Below, in pieces: positions 33,798-45,254 of a stretch of DNA of 64,000 bases. This stretch comes from Cladobotryum mycophilum (Eukaryota > Ascomycota > Sordariomycetes > Hypocreales > Hypocreaceae), in NCBI GenBank assembly GCA_036429605.1, contig CM071590.1, positions 6,324,001-6,388,000 on the forward strand, in the 5' to 3' direction. Numbering within the stretch: position 1 is the stretch's first letter; each line of letters opens with the position of its first letter. The notes beneath the pieces were generated by a model that was not told the origin of the DNA, did not search any database, and saw nothing but the letters and a program-made list of their open reading frames with translations. The translations under genes were made by a program, and so were the position numbers.

Positions 33798-35677
33798 ATG
33801 GATATAGTAGACGAAGATGGTCCCGACAGCAGTCAACGTACAAACCCAGACCCTACCGGCCCCTCATCGCCAGCATCCGAAGCTACACTCCTTCTCACAC
33901 CACACAACGCCCAAGCAAAGCTCTGCTTCTCTGAAGTCGTTGACTGGGTCGTCCAACGGACCCAAAGCAACGATGACCTCAAGGAGCAGCTTGACAATGC
34001 AAGAAACCACGCTCGAAAGTTCATTTGGTTTCAGCCGGACCAGATAAGAGACAAGGACGTCGCCCTACTACTCCGCCAAAACGATTCAGGGCAGAGCAGC
34101 GATGGCACGTCTTCCTCGCCCGCCTCCTCCGTTGCACCAAAAGGACAAGACGACGGAAAGTATATATGGTCCGGATGCTACTTCATAGACCTCAAGTACT
34201 TTCCGCAGGCTGTTACTCAGGGCTGGATCGCTGGGAAATGCAATCTTCGGAGACCGCCTGACCTTGCACTATCAGTTGCCGATTGCACTGCTTATGGGCT
34301 CAGGCAGAATCATAGCCTTGTACAGATACACCAGGATAGCGGTAGGGCTTGTATCAAAAAGGTATCAGATCGTGGGGTTGTCGAAATCGATGGGGAGGTG
34401 TTGCCGAGTGGGCAGATGCACGTCCTCAACAAGGCTTCCACATTCATCCGTTTTGGAGACCTGAAATACGAATTGGAATATACTCGCTTTGCCGGTACTG
34501 AATCACACAAGATCAACCTTCGGGATTATATAGAGGCGGCACACAGCACGACAAACAACATAGACTTCAACCTGACACCTACTCCGTCTCACTCGAATAA
34601 CATCAAGATCGGTCAGTGGAATTTTACAGGTTCCGGGACGATTGGCTCGGGTGGTGAAGGCCGTGTGAGTGTGGCCATGAATGATGCCGGCAGGATCGTT
34701 GCTATGAAGAGGGTCGCTGCCGCAAGGGGGTCCCAGACATTGCATAAGCGACAAGGAACGCTCCGAATCCTCACCGAGCTGGCAGATGCGGCGAATGAGG
34801 ACCGAATATTACGTCTCTTGGAGGTCATTACGGACGACCCCGTAGGTAACAATCGCTCCGCTGATGTATGGTTTGTCTTGTATCCCGCTGTGGCCAAGAC
34901 TCTGAACAACGTCGTTGATGGCCCGTTACTATCGGCATCGCAAGGGTTAGGCGGGCCCCCATTGACTAAAAATGCTGGCTTATTCTGAAATATTTTCTAG
35001 GACAGAGAAGACGACGACCATCATTAGATCGATCCTTGGAGCACTCGCCTTTCTCCATTCTCATAACTGGATCCATGGTGACATAAAGCCTACCAACATT
35101 GGCATCAAACAATCGGACGCCTCGAATATCTCGATTGTTCTTCTTGATTTGGACGATGCCATTTATGCACCGAATGGTCGCATGGCTCCGACGCCTGGGC
35201 AGTCGGGTACCGTTGGCTGGCTGTCCCCTGAGAGGGAACTTGATGGGTTTGACGCTACAACTGATGTTTGGGCAGTCGGCGTGATGGCTCTCTGGCTGCT
35301 TCGCGGCCGTCATCCGTGGCAATTCGGTATTAATCCGTGGAGATCCGGGCATGAGCAGCATCGAGAGAGATTCCATGACAACTTTGATGGCATTGTAGCC
35401 TTCATTCATCGATCCAACTTGAGCGGTAAGACGACGTGGCGATACAAATGATCCAACAGCAATTCTTGGAATCCAGAATACACTAATGATAACTGTCCTT
35501 GTAGCCCTGGGCACTTGCATCCTTCAAATGATCCGGCATCCATATGCGCATGCCGCTGAGTGTAAGCAGAGGCGACCCACCGCACAACAAGCCCTTGCCA
35601 TTTTGGACATGGAAAACCAGCAAGACAATGTTAGAGGCGAGAATTCGGCAAAGAGGCATCGTCCTAGTACCGACTGA
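33798..35677 (+). CDS. FHA-like domain plus protein kinase (CHK2/Rad53-like layout)
   Basis: Three exons, 33798-34945, 35001-35425 and 35505-35677, introns 55 and 79 bp, 581 aa. An N-terminal low-complexity stretch is followed (about residues 175-240) by an FHA-like beta domain ending IRFGDLKYELEYT. The kinase then starts with IGSGGEGRVSVAM (glycine loop) and IVAMKRV (Lys). HSHNWIHGDIKPTNIGI is the catalytic loop with HGD instead of HRD. LLDLDDAI stands where DFG is expected (DLD). GWLSPER is the APE equivalent and TDVWAVGVMALWLL the F-helix. Subdomain XI is RRPTAQQAL. The order FHA then kinase resembles checkpoint kinases, but the altered HRD/DFG motifs suggest a divergent fungal kinase. After the stop, another frame to 35807 (TDEEMLQEQVGNDS...) still looks protein-like, so the C-terminus could be longer. 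Confidence 0.75.
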
Positions 35678-35851
35678 TGAGGAAATGCTACAAGAACAAG
35701 TGGGAAACGACAGCAACCTCGGGCGACGGCAGGAATCGGGAGCTACATCAGGGATTCACGGCAACGAGGGTAATCTAGAGGAACAACAGGCTTTACTTCT
35801 AGAATAGACGAACTAGAGTTGTGACAAAAACACTTAGTAATATTCGCTCAT

Positions 35852-38577
35852 CTAAATACAAGCATTGATCAACTTAATCACCCCTTCATGCCCCCTTTTC
35901 ATGGCCATCGATAGCGGCGTTCGAGCCATAGCATCCTCAGCCCTGGGATCTACGCCCTCCGTCGCAAGCAATAGCTCCACCACCTTCTCATGGCCTCTCA
36001 GCGCAGCTAAAAACAACGGCGTCCTGCCAGCAAAGTCCCTAGAGTTCTTCTCTATGCCTTCCTTTGTCAAAAGGAGCTTCATCGTCTCTTCGTGGCCCCT
36101 TGAGGCGGCCAAGGCTAGCGGCGTGAGTCCGTGTATAACCTCTCCGAGGTTTGGGTCGACACCGTCTTTTTCGAGTAACAGCTTCACAACTGCTGTGTGT
36201 CCACGCTCCGCCGCCCACGATAATGGCGTCTGAATATATATGGAGTCTTTCCCATCTGGCTCAACCCGGTTGTCTGCTAGGAGCAGTCTCACTACGGATT
36301 CCTGCCCAGTTTCTGCGGCCCAAAATAGCGGCGTCCTACTGTGAGAGTCCTTACTATTCAGATTCTGGCCCTGCTCAAGGAAAGCTGTTATCATGTCGCT
36401 CAGTCCAAAGTAAGCCGCGAGGTGAACCCCCGAACCTGCACTGGTATGTTTTGACTGTAGCCAGGCGGAATCGGGTCGTCTCTCTGAACCATCATCGCCT
36501 GACATGAACTAGATACTAGGGATTCCGTCGAAAGAAAATCCAGCATCAGTTCTTTTGCCTCTCTCAATGCTGCTCGGCCATGATGCCCCCAGTTTTGCGC
36601 TGCATAATCGTACAGTGGGTTCGATCCCAGCCGCTCTTCAAACTCCTCATCGGTTAGACAGATACCATTTCTAAATCCGTCAAAGGATAGGTATGTGAGA
36701 CAGGTCATGGCAAGATCCCGCTCCGCGTTTGGAAACCAACGTTGCTGCGTCCGCTGGAAATACTCCTGGGCCGTGTAGTGAACCAACCGTATAATGCTGC
36801 TGTCCTTGTCTATGGTGATCAGTCCAGCGCAAGCTGAAACCATGTCTTCTATTTCCGGGCAGTTCTCTTCGTCAATTGCGCTCGTGCCAATCTCTACCGT
36901 AAGAGCATGTTGGAGCTCTGACGTGGTGAGCGGTCTCTTTGCGCTCGTAACCCACGACAGGACTTGTAGGGCGAGCTCCTTTTGGTCCGTCACCTGTCCT
37001 TCAATTCGGTCCATGACATCCCTGTACGCGCAATCATATGCATCTGATCCAGTCGGGAGTTTCGTAAGAGCAGTTCGGACGGCCTTGACTGATCGCTTTC
37101 CTACCAAGGAGTCAAGATGGAGCTGGGCAAGAAGGAACCTAGCCATGCATTAGCACTTTCATAGAGTATAGGCATAGGAGCTACATACATTCCACGCACT
37201 GACTGAACAATTCTAGTTTTAATCTCTTCCTGCAGCTCGATACTGCGCTGAATGAAGCTGGGCAGTTTGAACATGTGGCCATCAAGATATTGTCGCACAT
37301 CATCTTCACTCGCAAGAATCTCGAGCGAAATGCTTCCCTCAAACTCTCGGGTTATCTCTGGAATAGCCCTCGAGGTTGCGAGGAGACTTGCCCCGCACTT
37401 GTCCTGAATTCGAAAGATGCCGGAGAGAAACCTCCCTCGGCAGCCATCATAGGTCTGATACTCGTCGAGGGCATCTATAACTATAAACACTCTAGAGTAT
37501 AAAGCGGCCACGGACTGGAGGCTAACAAGGACTTCCTCAAACGATGGCCGAGTCCGGTTGTCAATGTGGTTGTCATACAACTCCCTCGCACTGTCTGGCA
37601 CAGAAGATCTCCTTTGGCTCAACTGCTTCAGCAGAATTTTAAGCAAGTCGACAGCCTTCTGGTCGTCCCGCTGCCTGAAATCACAATAAATGTAGGCCAC
37701 ACCAACTTCCGGATCTTGGCGGTACCGCGCAATTAGATTGTCGATGACGATGGCGGCGAGGATCGTCTTGCCGGCCCCGGGAATGCCAGAACAAAATAAG
37801 GTCTGCTTTCCAGTTCGAATCCAACCTCGGTACTCTGTTGACTCTAGAAGCCATTCGCCAGTACCTGCTTGCCGTCTGTCTATGAAATCGGCCTGTCGGT
37901 GAGCGTAATCGATCGGAGTCAGCCAGTCGAGAATGGCACGCTGCTGTTCGTGGTCTTCTCGAGCATCCTGCTCCCTCCTTGCCCTCTTGACTTCTTTGTA
38001 GACCTCGTCGCCGTTTTCGTGCAATCTCTTGAGATTGGTAGCCACGTCCGCTCGAAAGTCTCGAAAATCTTCCATAAGGTTACGTGTATATCGCTCAACG
38101 CCAAGGATGATGACTCTAGCCAAAACGCAATTAGAAAACGAGCAAAGACAGACACGGACTGTGATGTACTCACTGCTGGTCGGCGTGCAAGGACAGCATA
38201 AACAGCTCCTTTGCCCCATCCAAGGCCTTCATTGCGCCCTTTAGTTTGCGATCGAACCTTGGCCCTATTACATACTTCCCAATAAGGTTGCTATTCTCCA
38301 TAAAGTCTTTGACAATATCCAGTCCTTGTTTGCATCGACCCAGTGCGGCTTTGAGGTGCTCGAGACTAGAAAGTCGCGCTTCGTCGTCTTCGTGAATCTC
38401 CATGTGCGTCTGGAAGGTCTTCATCACCCCGTTAAACTCGTACAGCGTGTTGGTGATGGTGACTAGGTCGGCCGACCCAAATTCGGAGGGTCCTGCCCAT
38501 CTTCTGGCCAGCTTCAAGCACGAGCCGGCGAGTTGTATGACAGCAATGACGCTGGCCGCGAGGCTCAGTCCGTCCAT
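35852..38577 (-). CDS. STAND/NLR-like protein: Helo-like N-terminus, NACHT, ankyrin repeats (one frame break)
   Basis: Fungal NLR-architecture protein. Such proteins mediate nonself recognition or programmed death in some fungi. Exons 38577-38174, 38115-37189 and 37138-35852, introns 58 and 50 bp. Residues 1-135 (MDGLSLAASVIAVIQLAGS...) match the Helo-like N-terminal domain of fungal STAND proteins. The NACHT follows: GIPGAGKTIL (Walker A) and VFIVIDALDEY (Walker B). A winged-helix-like region comes next (LSWVTSAKRPLTTSELQHAL), then HYTAQEYF, then five ankyrin repeats (TPLFWAAETGQESVVRLLL and so on). The linker GYSQNIPVQVRG and the repeat start VHLAAYFG are in different frames. One extra base in the C5 run at 36427-36431 joins them, giving 872 aa with all phases closed. 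It is convergent with the FHA-like kinase, 174 bp apart. Confidence 0.85.
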
Positions 38578-39194
38578 CTTCTACTCCTCCGACCTTTTCG
38601 ATTTGACAAATGCATTTGCTAATGCGGGAGGTAACTACATCTCAGATTAGCCCGTAGTGTATCGGCCTTCTCCATGGCGCGTTGGACGCTCTGCGTATCT
38701 TCTGGGGAGTATGGTTCAAGATACTCGGGTGGCTAGACAATAATAGCACAGGTGAAATTTGGACATACAAGAGGTAAAGGGCAGAGAAATCCTCAAGGCA
38801 AACAAGGCAGCTTTTCAATACAAGAGGTATTCAGCCTTACGAGTTACGGCCCGAACCTGCGGGGTTGATGCATCGCAGCCCCTACCCATGTCATGTGGAT
38901 TTCTTCTGAATCCAGTATATTTACACGTTTACATGCGAAACAAATTGCTACCGCAATTAAGCATAAATGAACAGGGTAGAGTATGCATTTTCCATTTCAT
39001 GAGAGGATATCTAGAAATAGGATTATAACGACTAGAAGTAGACATCGTCTCCTATATTTAACGATAGACATACGAAGCTTCTTATTCCTTCATAATGGAG
39101 AAAATTCATTGCAATATTGATCTACTCCAGACCAACACTCGTCAACCACTTTCGGTCCCCAAGTTCCAACTCTGGAGCATATCATAAGACCCCC
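38578..39194. other. Intergenic region upstream of the NACHT-ankyrin gene
   Basis: Promoter side of the NACHT-ankyrin gene. No other feature seen. Confidence 0.5.
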
Positions 39195-39383
39195 TCATTC
39201 AGTCTTTTCATCGGCAGCCTTGTTGGTAACGTTCTTCATCCGCTTCGGGCCGACTACCATTCTCGACGATGTCTTTCGCTTACAGGATTTACAGGGAGTA
39301 TGACCGCAGACAGGGCATTCTCGCCTCAACCCGAACAGGCGAAACTCCTCTTGGCAGGAACAGCAGACTATGCGGTTGCCCAT
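39195..39383 (-). CDS. Small zinc-ribbon-like protein (62 aa)
   Basis: A short frame beginning MGNRIVCCSCQEEFRLFG contains three CxxC-type pairs: CCSC, CPVC and CKSC, the latter two within ECPVCGHTPCKSCKRK. That spacing is typical of small zinc ribbons in uncharacterised fungal proteins. The tail is basic then acidic. The ORF could start four codons earlier, but the ATG at 39383 fits better. An additional 5' exon is possible. The length is small, so chance cannot be excluded, though the cysteine pattern argues for a real gene. Confidence 0.45.
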   Translation of the reverse strand: MGNRIVCCSCQEEFRLFGLRRECPVCGHTPCKSCKRKTSSRMVVGPKRMKNVTNKAADEKTE

Positions 39384-42300
39384 GGTTGGTTTCAATGTAA
39401 CTCTGACACAAGGCTATCATTAGTTTTGGCCAGAACAGATGTTGTAATGGAAGCTTCCATCATACAGCACGCACCTGAAAGGTTCTTTTGTCGATATCAA
39501 GCAAACGTAGCAAGCGCTGTAAGTGATCCAAGGAGTCCACAAAGAGCGCAAGAAGTCAAGATGATGCAGAGGTTGGATTATAATAATAGAACAAGAGGAG
39601 AGGAAGCTGAAAGAATCATTCCCCCGCAAAGGACGCCCAGTCTCACCATCACGTGGATGTCAAAGTCCTAGATTCTAATGATCCTGTGCAAGCTGAATAG
39701 CAGTTGGCCAATCATCTCCATCATGTGGCAAGTCAATCACGATGACAGCTTTAAATAGAATCGAGAGTGACGTTTGCGTTAAATAATAGCAAGAATACGC
39801 CTTCCGTGGTCATCATTGCGAAGCGTTGAAACCATTTGATCGAGATCCATGTATGTATGTTTTGCCCCTCACGCCGTCTGTTCAAGTTCTGTTATATGTA
39901 AATACGTATCCACGAACGTACCCTGATTTGTTATTTCAGCGGTATGATCATATGAATGACTCCCCAAGATATCTAGTCAACTTGAGTTCATATCATCAGA
40001 GGATATTACACCGTTTTAAACGTGACGCTTTGGTCTACCAGATCAACGTATGCGGCACATCGTAGTCTGTATGCCCACAGTTATCCTCTCAAATTGGATT
40101 GCTCTAAGTAAAAGGATCTGTATTAAGCCTAGTACTTCATGTGTAGTGATTCTGGACACACAGGATACGCGTATTTACAGCTTCTGACAGGGGATGCTCA
40201 AGGTCTAGGGGGTTGACCAGACACAAGAAACGGCCAGGATTACAAACAAGGTTAGACATACCCTGAAAACATAATGCTCTTCACAAGCCGTGATTCAACT
40301 CTTATCGAGCTCCATCATCTGGTCCACCACTACACTTGAACAGCACAAAGGCATTCAACTGCACTTTCGAGCCTCAAGCTTGGCATCTAGCATACGAACG
40401 CCGCCGAAGACTACCGTATGAGGAAGTGCGTCTCTAGTTCTCGGCGACCTTCTACATTAAGCGACATCGGAGTAGAGGCATCGAGGCGGCAGTTTTCTAA
40501 TTACAGCAAGATATCCTAAATAGGAAATATGTCATGCGATCTCAGGATTGAGCAAAGCGCTGTTTATCAGAGAGCAGAAAATTTGATGAAGAGTAGATGC
40601 TTGGTGTTACGCGCACCAAACTCAGGAGTATTTCTTTTACCAAACATGAGACGGAGCACCTCAACCGACTCATCTGTAAGAGTCACTACAATTATATCTA
40701 GGTTTCCTATCATACTTCAGCCAAGGAAGCGTTTATTATCACTATTCCGGAGAAACTAATGAAGCTGTATCTATCCCATATGAGATGCATCCATAGCTGA
40801 CTTGAAACAAAGTTGAACAATTCGCCCGACGGTGCAACTATAGCCTTCCTCCTCCACTCATGACAGAGCGATTACTAGATCATTACCAATTGCTCAACAT
40901 GTAAATCACGCCATCGAGTACGAGTTGCGATATCGCAGTTTGATGATGGCTTCTTTGAAGTTCGGGCTGGATCAAACGTATGATTGCTTGTCTCGGGAAG
41001 CATGACGCTCAGATATGCACAAGCTCTTGAGAACCTGGAAGCGCTCGATGAATAGACATGGGCAATCAACAACAAAGCCCTACCCAAACGCACCCAAATG
41101 CACCGGCTCCAGTTGGATGTAACCCTGCCTCGCGGGAGCGTATCGGGTGGATGGACAGGAACGGAAGGTGAGCAAACGGAACAACAACTAGTGGGTCGGG
41201 TTCGAGTGGGATAGCTCGCGCCCTCTGGGCGGCAATGGGAGAGAACGGACTCTCTTCTGCCCTGTGTCGACGACTTGACGAGTTGACTTGTTCTACGGAG
41301 TTGCTTTAAAGCTAGAGTTTAATTTGCAAGAGCCTATAATAATGGATGGACTAAATAGCCGATGTCGGACGGAGAATCTTCCCCAGAGTTCTGAGCATCT
41401 TGAAGCTTTGATGGTCGATGTTGATGATGCCTGTGATGCTACCTTGCGGCGATACGATGGGAGTTTTGAGACCTCGATATCTTGGCTGACGTAGGTCGTG
41501 AATTGGTGACAAGACCCTACATGCGAGATATCCGAGGCGTGATGAATGATAAATGAGTATGACTACCTCGGGAATGATGATAACAAAATAGAAGGTAAGT
41601 TTGTATCGCAAGAGATCCAATACGATGGAGTGGCCCATGGGTGCAATCTAGAACCAGATGCCCAATCCGGATGCCGAGGCACGCATCAAGCGGGCGCCAT
41701 TTAATACACGTATTATGTATGGATCACCTTTCTCCTTCGGCTGGTCGGCCGCAGAGTAGACCTGGAAACGTTGCTGCACAAGGTCAAGAGGTCAAAGTCA
41801 CAAAGGTGAACAAACAACAAACCATGGACGATGCATTGGGACCTTTGAAAGGCACCCGCCGCTCCTCATGCATTGCATCCCATCGCTGCACCGAAACCCC
41901 CACCGATCAACATCTCCCTCCTCCTCTAACCTGGGCTAAAACAAAAAAGATGTATTGGGATCTTTACTTGACCCCCCTGAGATGGATCATCACACCGGGG
42001 GCTCACTTTGGGAAGCTACTTAATTGTTCTCTGTGTGCTGTTGTTGTTGTATTTTTCGGCAGTCTGACAAGACACGCGCAGAGTTCCATTGCAGTGAATA
42101 CGGAGAGGGGTGGAGCGAGGGTCCAGGGCGAATGTCTCACCCCTGGAGATGGGCGACGTGCAGTGCATTGATACGAAGGGGAGACGGGGGGGACGGAGGG
42201 CTCCGATAGCGGTAAATCATTGCTTTCTTTTCGGGGTATTTTGATAAAGAAAAGAGCAGCAGAATAGAATAGCAAAAAAACCATCATGTAGAACGAATAG

Positions 42301-42639
42301 ACAAACGAATATCAATGTATTCAATAGGAGGAGGGTATTCACAGCTTTATCCCCCGTCTTACGCGCCGCCGCCAGCCCAACACCTCCCCTCACTGCACCC
42401 GACCGACAGGGCAACCTATAAGTGCATGTAATCAAATAATAGCAAAAACGATAAATAAAAGCTTAGACTTATCCTTCAGTGGCAACAGACATAAGCATAA
42501 GACTTAGCCCGGGTGCCTTATTGGGACGCTGCGGTCGCCCCGGTTGGCCGGGAATGGAACCAGGATGGTTGTGGCCGTTTCAGTTAGTCTCATCCCAATG
42601 CTCCGTCCATGGATTCACGGACCTCTCCGTATCATTCGA

Positions 42640-42674
42640 TTCATTCATTCATTCTGCCTGCCTGCCTGCCTGCC
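42640..42674 (+). repeat. ATTC and (TGCC)5 microsatellite
   Basis: Imperfect ATTC repeats (42640-42654) run directly into five perfect TGCC units (42655-42674). Confidence 0.9.
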
Positions 42675-43469
42675 TGTATTCACCGAACCACGCTCTTGTT
42701 TGGATGGACAAGTCACACCGCAGTATATTGCCAATGCTGTGTTGGCATGGCATATGCATGCACCAACCCCCAGCCCTGTCTCAAATGTTTCAAGGCTTTC
42801 TCGCACATGAATGAGGCTTTCCAACCTGCAGCTGGAAGGGGGGGATAACAGAAGAAGACATAGCTCTCGTCAAAAGCATCTTCACTTACACTAAAGACCT
42901 CACCGAAACGTCAACGCCCTCCAGCATTCACATGTATCCCAGCCTCTTTCTCTCTCTCTCTTACCTTTCCATCCCTCTCTATTGGTCCAAAAAACTCCTA
43001 TCTAGAACCCTGAACAATGAAAGTGGGTAAAAAAGGACAATACGGACATGTCTTAGCAGACACTTGCCAGGAAAGTTTTCCTTAGACTGCATACATCCTA
43101 AGCTCGGTAGATGATCCCGAGCCTATACGCCTTCAAGTAAGTAGCAATCAAAGAAACGCCCTTGCCCCCCCGAGGATCCGCCCCCAGGATTAGGAACTTT
43201 TCGGTAAGGGCTCATGGAAGCTTCCTACAATCACCAAGATCGGCAAATGGACGGGCTACCAAAGGGGCCTTTTGCACGATGCAACCGTTCGATAGCAGTG
43301 GATGGGGGGAGGGGGCCCTTGTTTCCAAACAGGAAGCTGGCTTGGGGCGTTGCTATCAACCTGTTTGTGTGCATCACGACATGTCCGCCGGAGAGTTTTC
43401 ATCAATGTGTAAAGCATCGAGTATAAGAACGCGCCGAACTTCCCTCCATTCTTGACGATATTTATCATC

Positions 43470-43576
43470 TCTCATCATCCACAAGACACTAGCCATCATC
43501 TCACCTCATCACCCCTCATCTCATCATCTCTCATCTCATCACATCATCTCTTACTCATACACCCAAAACCGTCATC
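43470..43576 (+). promoter_or_regulatory. Pyrimidine-rich 5' leader of deuterolysin gene
   Basis: About 100 bp dominated by TCATC/CTCAT units and almost free of G, ending directly at the start codon. CT-rich leaders before the start are common in strongly expressed filamentous-fungal genes. Confidence 0.5.
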
Positions 43577-44690
43577 ATGAAGTTCCTCGCTGGTCTTGCT
43601 GCTCTCGCCACTTTGGCTGCCGCCGCTCCTCTGGAGCTCCCACCCCTCTCGACATCCAGCTCGAGATGGCCGGCAACTCCCAGGTCAAGGCCACCATCAC
43701 CAACAACGGCAAGAACAACTTGAAGATCTTCCGTGCTGGCACCATCCTCGACAAGGCCGCCATCGAGAAGGCCTCCGTCACCGCTGACAGTAAGTCAAAC
43801 CCCTGATATCCAAATCGTCCCTTCTTAGGTACACAAACAGAGATACTAACATCTTCCCAGGCAACCCCGTCAAGTTCATCGGCATCCGCCAGCGCCTCGC
43901 CACCTCCAACCTCAAGGAGACCGCCTTTGAGCACATCCCCGCCGGCCAGGCCATCACCGTCACCTTTGACGTAGCCCACGTCCACGACCTCTCCTCGGGC
44001 GGCAAGTTTGACATCGAGACCTCTGGCGTCCTCAACTTCGCCGACGAGGCCTCCACCGAACTCGTCGGCTCCGTCCCCTACTTCTCCAACAAGATCACCG
44101 CCGACATCGACGGCGAGCAGGCCGCCGCCTCCCGCCTCGACTTCACCAACACCAAGCGCACCAAGATCCAGAGCGACTGCAAGGCCCAGAAGCTCACGGC
44201 CACCAACTCAGCCCTCAAGAACTGCGCCTCCCTGTCCCAAAAGGCCTCCCAGGCCGCCTCCTCCGGCTCCGCCGCCAAGCTCGAGGAGTACTTCAAGTCC
44301 TCCACCAGCGCCGTCCGCCAGCAGGTCGCCGGCGTCTTCAACAAGGTAGCCAAGGAGTGTGGCTCCACCTCCAGCGGCGTCTCCCGCTACTACTGCTCCG
44401 ACGTCGACAACGGCTGCGAGGACGGCGTCCTAGCCTACACCCTCCCCAGCCAGAGCTTCATGGCCTACTGCGACCTCTACTTCAATGACCTCCCCGGCCT
44501 GACCAGCCGCTGCCACGCCCAGGACCAGGCCACCACCACCCTGCACGAGGTCACCCACTTGTCCGAGATTGCCGGCACCGAGGACAACGGCTACGGATAC
44601 AACGCCATCCGCAAGCTGAGCTCCCGCGCCAGCTTGAACAATGCCGACTCCTATGCCATGTACGCCAATGCCATCTACTCCAACTGCTAA
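43577..44690 (+). CDS. Secreted deuterolysin metalloprotease (M35; one frame break)
   Basis: Zinc endopeptidase of the aspzincin group, secreted as a preproprotein. MKFLAGLAALATLAAAAP is a clear signal peptide. The pro-region follows (LDIQLEMAGNSQVKATITNN), then the mature enzyme with six or more cysteines (SDCKAQKL, KECGS, YYCSDV, GCEDGV, AYCDLYF, SRCHAQ). The zinc site TTLHEVTHLSEI (HExxH) is followed by GTEDNGYGY, matching GTxDxxYG whose Asp is the third ligand. Exons 43577-43789 and 43861-44690 flank a 71-bp intron. Signal peptide and pro-region are in different frames. One extra C in 43639-43646 joins them, giving 347 aa, normal for the family. The protein scavenges protein nitrogen in saprobes and pathogens (family knowledge). 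Confidence 0.88.
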
Positions 44691-45254
44691 AGGAGCCGAG
44701 ATGATTGTGAATAATGTAAATAAGGGATGATGGGGAACATATTTTTACTTTTGTATATAAAAAGTGATATCACAAGTATATAGCATACGATTCTGAATAA
44801 GATATATGGACATCTTTCTACTTTCTGGCCCCTGAACTTGTCTCGTCATGACCATTCGACTTCGATTTAGGATCGATCATTCATGCCACGTTAGATGCTG
44901 GATGCACGTTAGCCGAATCAAGTGAGTGCTATTGATCATGAATGGCTGCAGAACAACGCCCGCAAGGCAGTCTTGTTGTCGGTTATTATACAGACAGACA
45001 CGGCCAACTCAGCCATAGCCTGTCCTAACGAGCATGCTCTCCTAATCGTAGAAAGCATCAATAGGCCAACGTAGCCTAGTATCTCAGATTATGTACAAGA
45101 AATGATTATCGAGACAAGCCAAGCCATTCCCATCTAAATTTTACATGCCCAGATCCGCAACACCACGGCCCAAAAATGTCAGTAGAAGCATTTACGTCGT
45201 AATCAAATCGCCTCGCTTAAAAAAAACACAACCACCAACCTCCGCGGACAACAC
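44691..45254. other. Intergenic: convergent 3' ends of deuterolysin and MAD1
   Basis: The 3' regions of both genes. No separate gene seen. Confidence 0.55.

Larger units (their letters stand above)
39384..43576. other. 4.2-kb gene-poor stretch
   Basis: No frame here has family features. Contents: AT-rich DNA at 39.7-40.8 kb, a GC-richer stretch at 41.1-41.3 kb, and an ATTC/TGCC microsatellite at 42640-42674. The pyrimidine-rich leader of the deuterolysin gene occupies 43440-43576. The 176-codon plus frame at 41641-42171 is judged spurious. Confidence 0.5.

Noticed and set aside
34946..35000. Frame break in the FHA-like kinase gene
   Set aside because: Explained by a normal 55-bp intron with matching phases, so it was not counted among the single-base breaks.
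36600..36630. GGTTCGATCCC, similar to a tRNA T-arm box
   Set aside because: Lies inside the NACHT-ankyrin coding sequence, and no cloverleaf can be formed around it.
41641..42171. 176-codon plus frame
   Set aside because: Mixed low-complexity composition, no domain, overlaps an equally long opposite-strand frame.
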